Origin: Irpex lacteus
Taxonomy: Eukaryota; Basidiomycota; Agaricomycetes; Polyporales; Irpicaceae
Assembly: GCA_001986395.2 (NCBI GenBank)
Contig: MQVO02000040.1
Location: forward strand, 62,001-126,000
Length of the DNA stretch: 64,000 nucleotides
Reading direction: 5' to 3'
In this document: positions 32,009-44,071 of the stretch, piece by piece
How the letters are laid out: each line of letters begins with the position of its first letter
Numbering within the stretch: the stretch's first letter is position 1
Position numbers and translations under genes: made by a program
Notes under the pieces: generated by a model
Told to the model about the DNA's origin: nothing
Databases searched by the model: none
The model's input: only the letters and a program-made list of their open reading frames with translations

Positions 32009-33991
32009 TTATTCACGCCCAAGAAACGCAAACATCATTGCGTCATCGTTATCCCACCACTCGCCTGGCAAAGAGCTGTGTTAGCGAGACCACCAGAGCA
32101 CAGCTTAACAAAGGTAGACTTACCGGTCGGTTGTAACGTATCTAAGTCCATATCAAAGCATGTCGTCGAGTCGTCCATATAAGTTCCCTTGATATGGTCA
32201 ATTTCTTCGTACGAAAGTGACTTCGATCTTCTGCAGCCGAGACCAAATTTGGGACCATCGCCTTCAACCGGCATTTGGAGCTCGCTACGAATATAGCCAA
32301 AGCCCTCCAGGTTCATTGTTCGCACCATCGACCATAATATCGATTGAGCTCTGAAGACGAAATAAACAACGCGCAGCGATTCATGTGCGATAAGCTGCTT
32401 TCTGAGCGCCACCAAATCGACCGGAAGCTGCGAGTCCTCGATATACACGAGAACGCCCTCCACGCGGAAATCTTCGAAATCGTCGCCATCTCGATACGGG
32501 TTGGTCGTGAAGATGCTCATAGTCGAGCTGGTACCGACCTGACGTCCGTCCATGGTCAAGAGGATCTCAGGACCTTGCTGCTGAAACTTCCCTGTTTGAT
32601 AGCAAGAATAAGAAAGCGACCGGGACATTGACACAGATTTATCAGCCCTTACAAGTGTCTATCGTCATCCTATCGCCAGGCCGATGGTAGTACCCCATGT
32701 ATGCTCGCATCACCTTCAGGAGCCAACCCTTTTCAGGCATGGGCAGAGCGACAAGCATGCAGTGCGGGCGGGTCAACGCGGCTTGAAGGCAAAGCTGAGA
32801 ATTGTCGGTACATGAAGACGCACTGGTGGTAGTCCAGTGACTCCAGTTGCCTCGCACACCTCGGTATTTGATCGAAGGAGGAACCCATTCGTCGCTGTCA
32901 CTTTTGTCCCAGGTGATATTTCTAAAGTTGTTTAGAGGTGAGAGCGAGAAGTATTTGATGTATTTGACAACATGTCGAAGGATGGGAAATGGATGTCCAT
33001 GACAGCGCTGTATCCAAACCGCGGGTAGGAAGGCGTGGTGACAAAGGTGATAGGAAGCCTCCAGTGAGGGGGCATTAACGAAACAGCGTGGAAACTGCTT
33101 TGGAATAGGGCCCTGCAAGATTATAGTGCGGAGTCTGTGTCGAGTTAATGGGTGGAGCAATAGATGATAGAACGACCTCGGAGTATCATATCGTTGGCAA
33201 ACATCAATCCAGCGCACAGCACGTAGTATAGCTGTTTTAGCGAGCGTCGGACATCCTCGTGTGGCGAACGCCAAGGCAATCTCGAAATCCTCTTTAGAAC
33301 AGATGCTGAGGACCGACCCAGAATACATGTATTGTCGAGATTTAGCCGCCCAATGTCGGCATACGAGCGAGCAGGCCTTGAGTGAGGAGAGACAGTCGTC
33401 TGAACTCTTCCAGTCTGTTCTCAGTTGCCTCACCAGGTATCGCACGTCTTCGTATTTTCGAGGTAGCTCCATGCAAAGATGGTTCACATGCCATATGATG
33501 TTATTGAACAGTTCGGAAAGAATATCCTCTGCACACTTCGGAAGGTGCTCGCCTTGAGGCAGTGCCGATTGGAGGGTGTGTGAGTCGACCTTGATATGAC
33601 GCCACCCATAACGATGTCGAGTGCGTCCTGGGCGGCATGACTCCAGCGACAGCAACTCCGGCTGGTCCTTGGTGAGTGGGGCAAGTAGCTCAAGAGTGCG
33701 AAGTGACTCAATGAAGGCCGCTATGTGAGTGATCAGCCTATTACCTTACGGTGATCTTAGCACGCCACACACCACGTCTTTCTGCCTTCTTTTTTGCTTT
33801 GAATTTGGCGTCAACCCACGCCCACTCATCCTTCATCGCCTGTAGTTCGGCCGCGTAGTCAATCCTGCAAACACAACAGCTCAATTTGAGAACATTTAAC
33901 GAACACGACGCAGTGTGACATACCTGAAAGGGTCGTCATCATCTACAGGGAGGCCAGCTTCCCTGTATAGCTCACGCTCGACGTCGTTCAT
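32009..33991 (-). CDS. F-box-family protein, member 1
   Basis: This is probably an SCF substrate adaptor of a lineage-expanded F-box family. I start it at ATG 33991 because two short exons (33924-33991 and 33773-33864) splice in frame, across 59-base and 52-base introns, into the long exon that begins at 33720. They give MNDVERELYREAGLPVDDDD, then an AELQAMKDEWAWVDAKFKAK helix. The F-box-like segment is AEDILSELFNNI, followed by LKACSLVCRHWAAKSRQYMY. Later landmarks are IILQGPIPKQFP, HPFPILRHVVKYIKYFSL and CTDNSQLCLQAAL. The C-terminal exons encode DLDTLQPTG and then GEWWDNDDAMMF, ending at 32009. It lacks the LDTPHW motif of the other members and is one of the more diverged copies. Confidence 0.72.
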
Positions 33992-35514
33992 GGGGAGGAG
34001 GCTGTGGAGGCAACGTCGTCTCAGGATGTAAGACCTTCTCGGATTGGAGTCAGCTACACCATCACAAGAGATATATGGAGGTTGCAGGTTGCACCAACTG
34101 ATTAAAAGGGAAGGATCGACGTTGAACTCATTGAGTACACTGATAGCGGGGGCTATTCCAGACTACGCTTCTAGTGGTACGCTTCTATTGAAGCCGAGTT
34201 CTCACAGTAATTTATCCGAAGTACTGGAATGCGTTCACGGTAACGACATTGCGCATGCTCACCAGCTCTGGGGAGTTGTCACCTGGGTTCCTTCAAGTCG
34301 GCCACGGACATCAACTGAAATTATCGATGGCGATAGCTGTGAGATACGCAGATCAATCGTGATGAGGTAGCACATACCTATAAGATTGCAGATTCTGCAG
34401 ACAATCAGTACGTTGCGTACCATACATTCATGCAACACTGCAAGGAACAATGTGATGTGAACGGTCCACGATGCAGATAGGTCCTACAAGCTGCTCCCGT
34501 CCGGATCGAGTGCCTATCGCCACCGTTGTCCCGGTTCATGCCTCCCTCTTGCTTCATAGGGTCCTCAGTGATAGATGCATGGACCTGTTAACGTTGTCAG
34601 CTGCACAGTATGATAGACGGGACATGTGGCACCTAGGTCTATGGATTGAATATAACGAGCGTCTGAACGTCGAAATGAAAAAGTGAAACGCATGTACTTG
34701 ACACAGCTACGATCTTTACTTTAGTCACGATTCCAGGTTAGTGGATTACGACCCGAGGAAGCGTCTCTGGGAAGTACATAGGGCGGTTCAGGATTCCAAG
34801 CCGTGCACTAGATTATCATTGAGAACGATGGACGAGCATTCTGTCACTTATCAAGGTGAGCCTCCTATCAATGTTTGCTGTGCACATACGATGTCCAGAT
34901 AAGACCCATAGCATATAAACCCGGCCGGCTCGCAGCAACTGCGGTCGGAAATATGGCACAACTGTGGGATACCGATGTCGTAAGATAGAAGTGACTTGAA
35001 ACTTGAAAGGCCCACGTACATCTCGTCTGGATGACTTAGGCCCCGATCCTTTCACCGTCACTCTTAGAGCAACTCCGTCTTGACTGAGCAAAGGTGAAGC
35101 AAATTAAGTAGCGGCTAGACGTGAGCAGTGCAGTGTGCTCTTTCAGCTTCTATCCGCAAGGCCCGGACCATGGGGCTTCATTCGCTGCCTCTTGCCACGG
35201 TCCAGGTTGCCTACCATGCCCTGACCAAATGGCGCACGCGACATACCTTGATCTGTCTCTCAGAGCCAGCGAGGATGAGGGCAACTGAAAAAAGAGGCGT
35301 AAACTGCGTGAGAGGTCATCACCGTTTCGAGCGTCAGTATAACGCACATGTACCAAGGTTTCCTGATGACGCACTTCCGATATACCATTACTCGTGCACC
35401 CATGCATGAAGCTCCAAACAACATGCGAGAGGGAAGTTAGAATACGCCATAATAGCGCAAGCTTTAAATAACAATAAAAACTTCTTCTGCGAATGTTCAG
35501 TCAAAGCTTAACGG
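33992..35514. other. Intergenic, nothing recognised
   Basis: About 1.5 kb have only short overlapping frames and no family motifs. The frame at 34044-34370 (+) has no visible homologue. The right end is the 3' flank of the eEF2-like gene. Confidence 0.4.
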
Positions 35515-38382
35515 TCAGAGCTTATCGTAATATGTGTCAAGCGGCGGGATGTCGGGCTTGAGACCTTTCCGCACACGAATGCTCCTGACCAGTTCCTCCA
35601 CCTTGCTACCCTTCTCCAAAGGAGCTGGAATATCAACGTCAGGGTCAACTCATCTGAAACCGACTAATATATGGCACTTACATCCATCGATCAACTCGTA
35701 GTGGTCAAACACAGTATCGTAGGATGCTTGACCAGAGGTGGCGGCATGGAGGTCACCGTGGAAGCCGAACGACTCAGCAACGGGCAGGTAAGCCTTGACC
35801 GTAAGCATGGGGGCTCCGGGCTTCTGCTCCTCGCTGAAGACCTTACCACGACGCTGACTAAGCACAGAGTGGACACCACCGACGACAGACTCCGTGCACT
35901 GGATCTCGACCAAGTAGACGGGCTCCAGGAGCCCGGGGTCTGCGAGCAAACAAGCGGCGTAGCAGACACGACGACACATAGGGATAACCTGTCCCCCACC
36001 ACGATGGATGGCATCACTGAGTAGCTAGTTGAATGAACATATTAACATGAGTATATGCTATCAGGAAACCAACGACGATGGTACTTACCGTAACGTCGAG
36101 GATGTTGAACCTGACACCACGGACGTTCTCCTCGCAGCAGACCCCCTCCTTGGTCGCCCACTGGAAGGCAGCAACACACGAATCCTTGATTTCGTTGAGG
36201 TACTGCACACCCTTGGTGACATCAACGAGCAAGTTGGGGCCAGTGGTGTCGGGGCCGAAACACCAGATCTTCCTGGCTTCGGTGACGTCCCAACCAAACT
36301 TGTCCGCAAGGAGGCCTGCTCGGATGTTGGAGTCCTGACTGGCAGAGACCTTGCCTGCTTCGATGGCGAGGGTCAACTCCTCCTCGAGAGGCTGTGCCTT
36401 GACGTACATACGGTTGTGCTTGTTCTGCGACTTGGAGAGAGCGACAATCGAGGACTCGGTGCGGATAGTTTCACGGTAGCCTACGAAGGGGTCGGAAATA
36501 TTGAGAGGGACACCAGCGTGGTCCTCCTGGAGATCCTTCAAGCAAATCTCCAAGTGGAGCTCACCAGCACCAGCGACGATGTGCTCACCGCTCTCGTTGA
36601 TCCAGGTCTGGACACAGGGGTCGGATTTCGAGAGACGCTTAAGACCGTCGATGAGCTTAGGGAGATCGGCGGCGTACTTGACCTCGACAGCGCACTGCAC
36701 GACAGGAGAAGTGGAGAAACGCATGACCTTCATGTTGTGGGCAGTCTCGGAAGTGGTAAGGGTACCGCTCTTGAGCAAGAACTGGTCGATGCCAGCAAGG
36801 GCAACGATATTTCCAGCAGGGCAATCCTCGATCGACTCTACGTAGCGGCCCATCATGATGAATGTGCGCTGAATTGACTTGATGAACAAGTCCTCCTTCT
36901 TTCCGGGGACGTAGTTGGGGCCCTGGATACGGATCTTGGGGCCAGCACGGATAGTGCCAGAGAAGACACGACCGAAGGCGTAGAAACGTCCCTTCTCGGA
37001 AGTAGGCACCATCTTGGATACGTACAAGCAGAGAGGTCCACTAGGATTGCACTCGCGGATACCGACGGCAGTCTCGTCGTCCATGGGACCCTCGTAGAGA
37101 GTATCGACACGGTAACGCTGCGCGGTGGTGGGAGAGGGCAGGTTGATGACTATCATCTCCAAGAGAGCCTCGTCAACGGGCAGGAACTTCCTCATGATGA
37201 CCTTCAGTAGACTTTTGCCCTCCAGATCACGGTCGTCCTGGATGAGCTCGATGTCGAGCTTGCCGAGCAGTATGCTAATGGCGTCGTGATTGGAGTCCAA
37301 GACAGTGTCGAAGATCTTGTATATTGGGTCGAGAACGAACATGCTGAAGGCACGATCTAGGGGCTTGTCGTCAGCGTCGGTAGATTTCGTCAACCATTTG
37401 CGAGTGGCGGGATTGAAGTAGTTGTCGCCCCAAAGCTTAGCCATCATCTTTTCCTTGTCAACGCCAAACTTTTGGGCATAACGGTTGGCGAATTGGCGCA
37501 GTGTGAAGGCCCAGCCGTGAAGACTGGAACCAAAGGCAACGGTGCCCTTGTCGGGGTAGACCTGGACATCACCAAGAGCATTGTCCTGGTACATCGAGAT
37601 GACACCGTTTACGGAGTCGATGATACGGCGGAATTCCTGGAAGAGAGTCTCATTGTCGGTGTGGAAGTCGAGGATGGCACGGTCGAGCTTGTTGATCACG
37701 AGAACAGGCGTGACACGCTCCAACAGCGCTTGACGAAGCAAGGTTTCGGTTTGCCCACAGAAACCCTCCACGCAGTCAACAACAACGAGGGCACCGTCGG
37801 TGACACGGAGAGTGGGCGTGATTTCAGGTGAGTAGTCAATAGGTCCGAGGATGCCGATCAAGTTGATCAAAAACTCGCGGCCTGTACACGTGTGAGAATC
37901 TGATATTTTTGACGAGTTAGGGCGTGCTTACCTTCGGTGGGTTGCTTGATAGTTTTAACATACTCCTCCTCCAACTCGAAATACATTGAGATAGCAGTCG
38001 ACTTGATGGTGATAGTATCATCTGTTGTATCGCCGTACCACGGGCGAGTCTGCCGGCGACCAGTCAACATACAAGCCTTTGATGCGATTGAGTCGGCCAA
38101 AGTGACTTTTCCGTGGTCAGCTGCGAGAACTTTAGATTCTTCAGTCCACAGATCCATGAATATGGGCCTCACTGTGACCAATCACACTCATGTTGCGGAT
38201 GTTGGTAGGCTTGCCCATGAGCTCTCGAATCCTGTCTGTTGACCATCCCAACAGTTAGCACCTCCACTGGTTTTTGCATGTAAAATTATCTACTCGCCTA
38301 CGGTAAAGATTCTGTAAACAATTTCGTCAGTAACTAACTACCTCAGAACCAGAGAATTTAGAAGCTTACACCATGATGCTAG
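35515..38382 (-). CDS. eEF2-like protein with altered G1, G2 and G3 motifs
   Basis: The protein is eEF2 (ribosomal translocase) almost from end to end. It starts [20 protein letters not shown] (ATG 38382, tiny first exon) and includes NKLDR (G4), [43 protein letters not shown] and [14 protein letters not shown]. The diphthamide loop DAIHRGGGQ keeps its His, and the end is DTYYDKL. All introns can be spliced in frame. The GTPase core is unlike any eEF2 I know. The P-loop AHVDHGKST is GHTDHGKVT, so the Mg-binding Ser is lost. Switch I ERGITIKST is shortened to [17 protein letters not shown] is GILGPIDY, so the G3 Asp and catalytic His are lost. GTP hydrolysis is therefore unlikely (inference). 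A normal eEF2 presumably lies elsewhere in the genome. Confidence 0.88.
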
Positions 38383-38883
38383 ATCTATGGAGTTGTGCTA
38401 TTACGCAAGCTTCGTTTGGATTCCACAGTGGTGTTATACAGCTGTCGATGTGAGTTGCGACGAATATAAGAAGGTAAGCGGCCGCACACCAGGTGGTAGT
38501 TCTACGCTCACTTCAAGGATAGTTGTGGCGCCTAGTTGGCCAGAACCGTCGTGCGCGCGCTTGAAATGATCGCCCCACGCTTCCGAGTCCTGAAACTATC
38601 TGACTTGCAGAACGGTAGGGAACGGTACCGGCGGAGGAGAATCAGACGTACAGTCAAGAGGTTCCGCGAGAGACTGGCCACCATCCACTACGCTCTCGAC
38701 TGGGCAGTGAAGGATATCTCGGTCATAGTCGCAGGTACCGAGCCGTTGACGTAGTGACTCTACTAGACGCGCAACTCGTTTATTCACAGTACTGCTGTGA
38801 GTCAACATAAGTGTCTCGAGTCTATTGATTTCGGGAACAATGAAGAGTCGAAACCACTCCGCAGTCCGAGCAAAGCGATCCCT
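38383..38883. other. Upstream region of the eEF2-like gene
   Basis: This stretch should hold the promoter of the minus-strand eEF2-like gene. Short frames on both strands lack motif support. Confidence 0.35.
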
Positions 38884-39045
38884 ATGATACTGCACTTCGA
38901 GTTCCTTTCCATGCAGGTGAACGAGCATACAGAAGAGCCGTATCTACCGCGTGACAACATCAAGATCGCGCTGCCGCGGGCAGATGTGTTGAAACTGGTG
39001 CCAGCTGGTAATGGCAAGTACTCAGCGAGACCCAGGAAACCGTGA
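38884..39045 (+). pseudogene. GNAT acetyltransferase fragment (N terminus only)
   Basis: The frame LHFEFLSMQVNEHTEEPYLP, then DNIKIALPRADVLKLV, matches the first about 45 residues of the intact GNAT gene at 63034-63834 (LQLHPLQVNERTGEPYLRL, then DNIIITPPRAEDVPAI). It then ends, and no acetyl-CoA-binding motif follows. It is a dispersed, truncated duplicate. Confidence 0.65.
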
Positions 39046-40032
39046 CGGAAGACGGGCTGTTTGCAGCCCTCAGGATGCAGAAGATGGTTTTTTTACGCAT
39101 CGATTGGCGAACTATAGTTGATCAGCATCTTTGGACTTCACAAGCTATTTTACACTTACGTAAAGTCATGGGATTCTCCAGCTACGCAGCTCAAAGAGGC
39201 CATGCTAGTGATAGTCATCCACAGGGTTTCGCGGTAGCCACGGGTCGCCAATTTAGCTTTCTACCGGTCATCGTTTCATGTGACCCAGTAGCCAAAGCGC
39301 TGAGCTATCTTCAGAATAAAGTTGAGTATGATACAATAACGCGACGTACCTGGGACCACGACCTCAATACCGCAGCTTAACCACTTCGCCTCATATAGTT
39401 ACATCTCTTCGTTCCACCGAACAAGGTCTCGTATGAAGTCACATGCGTCTTGCACAAGCTAGCCACACTGAAGGTTCGAGCAAAGCGGACAAGAGCAGTC
39501 GAGATTAGCATCCCGTGGGGAGAGCTGTGAGTGGACGGAGATGATTCCAGTATACTTAATTAAGTTTCTTGAACCATCTGCGAACGAGGGCCAGCGACCG
39601 GCCCGAGGAGTCGAGGTTACAACCAAAAAAGAACGTATTCTATCGTGATCTGGATCCAGCGACCTAAACCGCGAACCTAGGAAGAGTTGCAGAGGGTTTG
39701 CTCGAAGAGCTCAGTTTGAGATGGTCGTGGTCGTCAACATGAGAGACTGGGAAGCGCCTCTCGATAGAAAAGGCAATGTTCACCTTCCCGATGCATCTTC
39801 AATCGAACCCTAACCATAGTAGCTTGCCCCCAGAGTTACTGTCCATCCACTTCCCTCACCACTGGCACCAACCGCCTCTGACACCACCACGATATAGCAA
39901 ACGTTTTGCAAGCCTATTACAACCCGCTTAAATACACTCAGACTTTACACTTTTCGCGACATCCCTCGTCGATCCCAACACGTCTCTTGCCAGTGGGCTC
40001 GTGTGTCACTGAGGCGACGACTTCACGCAAGC
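39046..40032. other. Intergenic with a TATA-like promoter at the right end
   Basis: No gene is supported in the left part. A TATA-like ttaaatac lies at 39929-39936, followed by a pyrimidine-rich leader, about 100 bases before the ATG of the small gene at 40033. Confidence 0.4.
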
Positions 40033-40323
40033 ATGATGGCCTCCATTATGACCAACCCCGACGCATTCGGTACCATGCACACTGACTGCAGCGTACTACC
40101 CTTACCTTTCTCCTACCGTTAACTTGAAGGTTTATTTTATGCTCAGTATACGAAGATTACAGCTAACACCAGAACGTTAGGCCGCATTTTCTCGTACACA
40201 CATAGAGCGGATCACCAAAAACCTCCGGCCGTTGACCCAGACATGAGCTGGAGCGAATGGGACGCGTCGAAGCCTCTGCGGCAGCAGTGCCGCCATCATC
40301 CCGCCAAGTCCGCCTGTGTGTAA
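40033..40323 (+). CDS. Putative 59-residue protein
   Basis: Two exons (40033-40069 and 40181-40323) join in frame across a 111-base intron with a GTACCA donor, a possible branch site gctaacacc and acceptor cgttag. The product begins MMASIMTNPDAFGRIFSYTH and contains DPDMSWSEWD and CRHHPAKSAC near the C terminus, with two Cys and two adjacent His that could bind metal. A TATA-like element lies about 100 bases upstream. I recognise no family. It is too short to be proved a gene from sequence alone. Confidence 0.45.
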
Positions 40324-40977
40324 ATTGCCAGTGATGGCATGTGGCCTAACGTTCCGGTTTTAGCTGTAAGTTCAAGTTCATGGCACGCATCATTCACAGA
40401 AAACATGAACATGACGAAGCTCTCCTTGTGTTGAATCAGCTTAGTACGTCCCACTTTGCTTGGTGACCTTCTGTCACTCAGACACGTGCATTGCAGAAGT
40501 ATTGCATTATTTGGCATCGCCGCTCAAGCATTATTGATATTACTGTGGGTGCAAGGTGCGAATGCGGATTAGTAAGGATCTGAGCGACGAAACAACATAT
40601 ATATACAGCACAGGTAAGATTCACGTTCACCTTGTGTCCGTCTTACTGATTCTACTATGGCCTCGTTCGCTCGCTCGTCACTTGCCTTACGTTCATGACG
40701 GATTCAGACATCGAGAGAAAAATTCATATTACTCGCTGCCAAACGAGCTGCAGACAGATACCAGAACGCTAACGGAATGTTCATGAATATGCATAACCTA
40801 ACCTGCTCTCTGTCTGCATGGCTCGCTGTTTTTGCAGATCGCGCTGACTACAGCGAGTTTTGGCTTCTGATTTACTGCTCGGATTGCAATTAATATCGTT
40901 GTAGGAGTAATGCACGGGGGCTACTGGTTAGCGCGATAGCTATGCTATGGAGTTCAGTTGAGCGTGTTCATAGGTAT
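40324..40977. other. Intergenic, nothing recognised
   Basis: This is the 3' flank of F-box member 2 and of the small gene. Only short unsupported frames are present. Confidence 0.4.
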
Positions 40978-42692
40978 GACGAAGAAGAAGATTGCGGGGT
41001 ATGAACTTCCTTCCACAATGAATATTTCACGGCCCCCCAGACGTTCCAAGCTGATCCTGTTCATACGTTAGCTACTGACTATTGGATGAAAAACGCAACT
41101 TGATCTGAGGCGTACCAATTGGTTCCAAAGTAACTGGGTCTATTCGAAGATAATCCCCGTCTCCACTGGCGGAGTCTTGGGCTACATGAATCTCCGGGAA
41201 TGTCTCGGTTGCATTGCTCCGTTTGCAAATGAGAACGTACAGGATATGATCACCCTGAGAGTTTACACCGACCAATGGATGTTCCAGCACCCACGTTTTC
41301 AGCTGCTCAAAATTGGAGAACCTGAAGTTGACGCAGATGAAGGGTAGCTCCGGGTGATAGCCTCTAAGTGCTGCGATCAGAGTACCCAGATGAAGTGAGC
41401 GACCATATTCTGAGTCCATGTCGAGGCTTATGTAGAAACCGACTACAGGTTTCGGCAGCAATGACCCCTCTGGACTTGCAAACACGAACTCGGCCTTGAA
41501 GACAGCTGGATGGTTCTCGGACTCAAGTCTTGCATCCTGGAGTGATATATAGGTTAGTGCGTCTGGCTTTCGCTCGTGGTCGCGTTCTGAATACCATGAT
41601 TGTGAGAAGTCATTAAAACAAGACATCAATGTCGGTGTACTCACCCCAGATGAGGCGACATTCCTCACTGGCTGAGTCCTCAGCAAAATACAGCTTCCAC
41701 AGTGATTCCATCAATCTGAACGCCGTCCGAACATCAGGCAACCAGTGTAAAGGGCAATCCGGACGGACCAATGCCGAATACAGACATAGGCGGAGGTTCT
41801 CAGTGCATCCGCGTGCATGTACATTGGTGTCAACATAATTCATGGCCGGATTCGATGGAACGGGTACTCGAGGCGTACGTGCCAGTGGTATAGAGCTGGA
41901 CGTCGGGGCTACAGTGGATTTGTCCCATGTTAATTTGTCGAAGTAGACGGCTGACACCGCGTGTGTGAGATGTCTCACGTATTTCACAACGTGCTTGAGG
42001 GACGGTAGATGGATGTTGACAACTTCGATATGAGCGAACGACAAGATAGAGGGAGGAGTGGGAATCGTAGGCGGAACACTCCAGTGCGGGGTGCCACGGT
42101 TGTAATGAGGAAGCCGATCTGGAATAGGCCCAGATAGGGATAGTGCCTTCAGCTCGATTTTGGAATCCCCACGTTTACCGTTTAGTCGAGTGATATAATG
42201 GAGACGGTGAAGGAAAGAATGAGGTGCATCGTAGTTTTGTGTGACAACAAGTCCCCCGATGTGCATGTAGATTGGGACCAATGAGGGGCATCCGTCCCGT
42301 GAGTACCTGAGGATAGCGTCGAGATCGTCTGACGAGTTGATACAGAGGGCGGAGTCAAGAAACATAGACCGTCTGCACTGGTTAGCCCAGTAGCGACAGA
42401 CGAGGGAGCCTGCCCTCAGGCTTTCCAACGTGTCACTTCGCTGCCAGTGGTGCTCGTCACGTTGACGTCGTCGAAGATACCTAACGTACATCCACCTGTG
42501 AAAATCTTCAGCGCTCCGTGCTTCGTCCAAGTAGAACAAAACACCAGCGAAGAGCTCGGGTGGCATTTGTTCAGGGAGGTTGACCTTGGCTAATTGACGA
42601 GAGAGCGCATCAGCAGAAGCCAGAGGAAACGCGTGTGACAAGGAGAAACACTCGTCAGTCGAGAGGCGTCGCCATGGAATGTTGAGCGTCAT
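40978..42692 (-). CDS. F-box-family protein, member 2
   Basis: It belongs to the same family as the copies at 32, 44 and 47.6 kb and is a likely SCF adaptor. The F-box-like helix is LPEQMPPELFAGVLFYL. The next block is LRAGSLVCRYWANQCRRSMF, with RSFLHRLHYITRL-like Leu-rich sequence after it. GTPHWSVPPTIPTPPS and LPSLKHVVKYVRHL match the family middle, and CTENLRLCLYSAL matches the CTDD motif. The second exon carries the conserved end DPVTLEPIG. The third exon (splice within that Gly) encodes GSAWNVWGAVKYSLWKE and stops at 40978. The start is uncertain: ATG 42692 (MTLNIPWRR) is used, but the frame is open back to an acceptor-like site near 42865, so an upstream exon is likely. Confidence 0.75.
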
Positions 42693-44071
42693 CGCGTGCA
42701 GAAATGTGTTCGTAAAGCCGGTGTCTTGTACTTGGATCCTATCGTGACTGTCGACAATATCATGTTTGCTATTGCGCTGCCAGGAAGGTATATCACCGAC
42801 GTCGCCGGAAGAGTCAATGTCACACTGATAGTAGCACGTCCCGTCATCGGCGACGTACGGCCTGCACAAAGCTCATAAGAAACTGCCGCAAAGAAGGTAA
42901 TCGATAGCGTACTCCTTGAACCTTCCCTGCTTGATCCGCCGCTGCCTCTTCCTCCATCGCTTGCTCCCCTGCACCAGTGCTTTCACTGCTCCCAATTCAA
43001 GTTATCAGCGATAACATATCGAAGCAGATACACTCACGTTGTATTGAGACCATCGGAAGATAGAAAATTCCTGTCTTCTGAGTTGCTTTGAATTGGGTGC
43101 GGAAAGAAGAAATGGAGCGGACACGGTTATACACAACAAGGCAGTACACAGCTTAAATGTGACTGCGGTCGAAACAAGGTACCTAGGCAGCATGAGAACA
43201 GATGCGCCGATCCAAATTCAACTCAACGAGATTACATATCGGTCCACCCTCGCAGAGGCAACTCAGCATTTAACCCCCTTTGCATGGACGTGGAAGTGAG
43301 ACAGGGGACAGATATAGCTGTGCACCGATGTTCATCTGTCGTTACCATCAGCTCTCTGGTGTTCAACATTCAACGTGCACCATCAGTCCCTCACAGCTAC
43401 ACGACAAAACTGACACTCACCCCCAGCACTGAAGCTATGTGTGTACGTGACATTCTCCTACTGATATAGATGCTCCACGACGCCGTGTTGGAGTCAACTT
43501 CTTCACGCCGGCAGTTGACTATTAGTAGTTAATTGTTCATCACCGTATGTCAGTGTGCATCGTGATACATACGTGAAACGAGAGGCATGTACAGCTAACC
43601 TTGGTGCATTTTCTTGGTCTTGCATTGCGATGCATCATGCATGTGGCGCACCTATTTTTTGTACGATGAGACTGTGGTCACGGTCGGCCACGGTAATCAG
43701 AGCCATTGAAGAAGCGCCAGACGCGGACAAGAAAGGGATCTCTAGTCGTCGCGATGAATCTGGCCCTAACTACGATGAATTCACCACCTGACTGTGATGA
43801 TATGTCATTATGTAACGTCAGCAGACTATGGATGGGACGTTGAAGCTTGCTAGTGATCCTTTATTGTTAAAAGCGAATATAAATGCTCTTAACTCACCTA
43901 AGATACTCATTCCATGGAGACAACGTCTCATAGCAGGGCGTAGCAAGCTGCTTGTACGATTGCTTCTCCTCTATTGGCACATGAACACCACTTGCCGTCT
44001 AGTACAGCCATTAGATAACCTGGCAAACCCAGTTTCCATTCGAGCTCTTCAATATTGCGCTATTCTACTCG
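42693..44071. other. Intergenic, possible 5' exon of F-box member 2
   Basis: A minus-strand segment near 42920-42960 reads MEEEAAADQAGK from an ATG and could be the first exon of member 2, but I could not find a donor that keeps the frame. The rest (43.0-44.07 kb) shows no supported gene. Confidence 0.35.

Noticed and set aside
33741..33991. A separate 64-residue gene starting MNDVERELYREAG
   Set aside because: The exons splice in frame to F-box member 1 across a 52-base intron, so they are better read as its 5' end.
36029..36877. Long plus-strand frame of 282 residues opposite the eEF2-like gene
   Set aside because: It mirrors codon bias of the conserved minus-strand coding exon; no family match.
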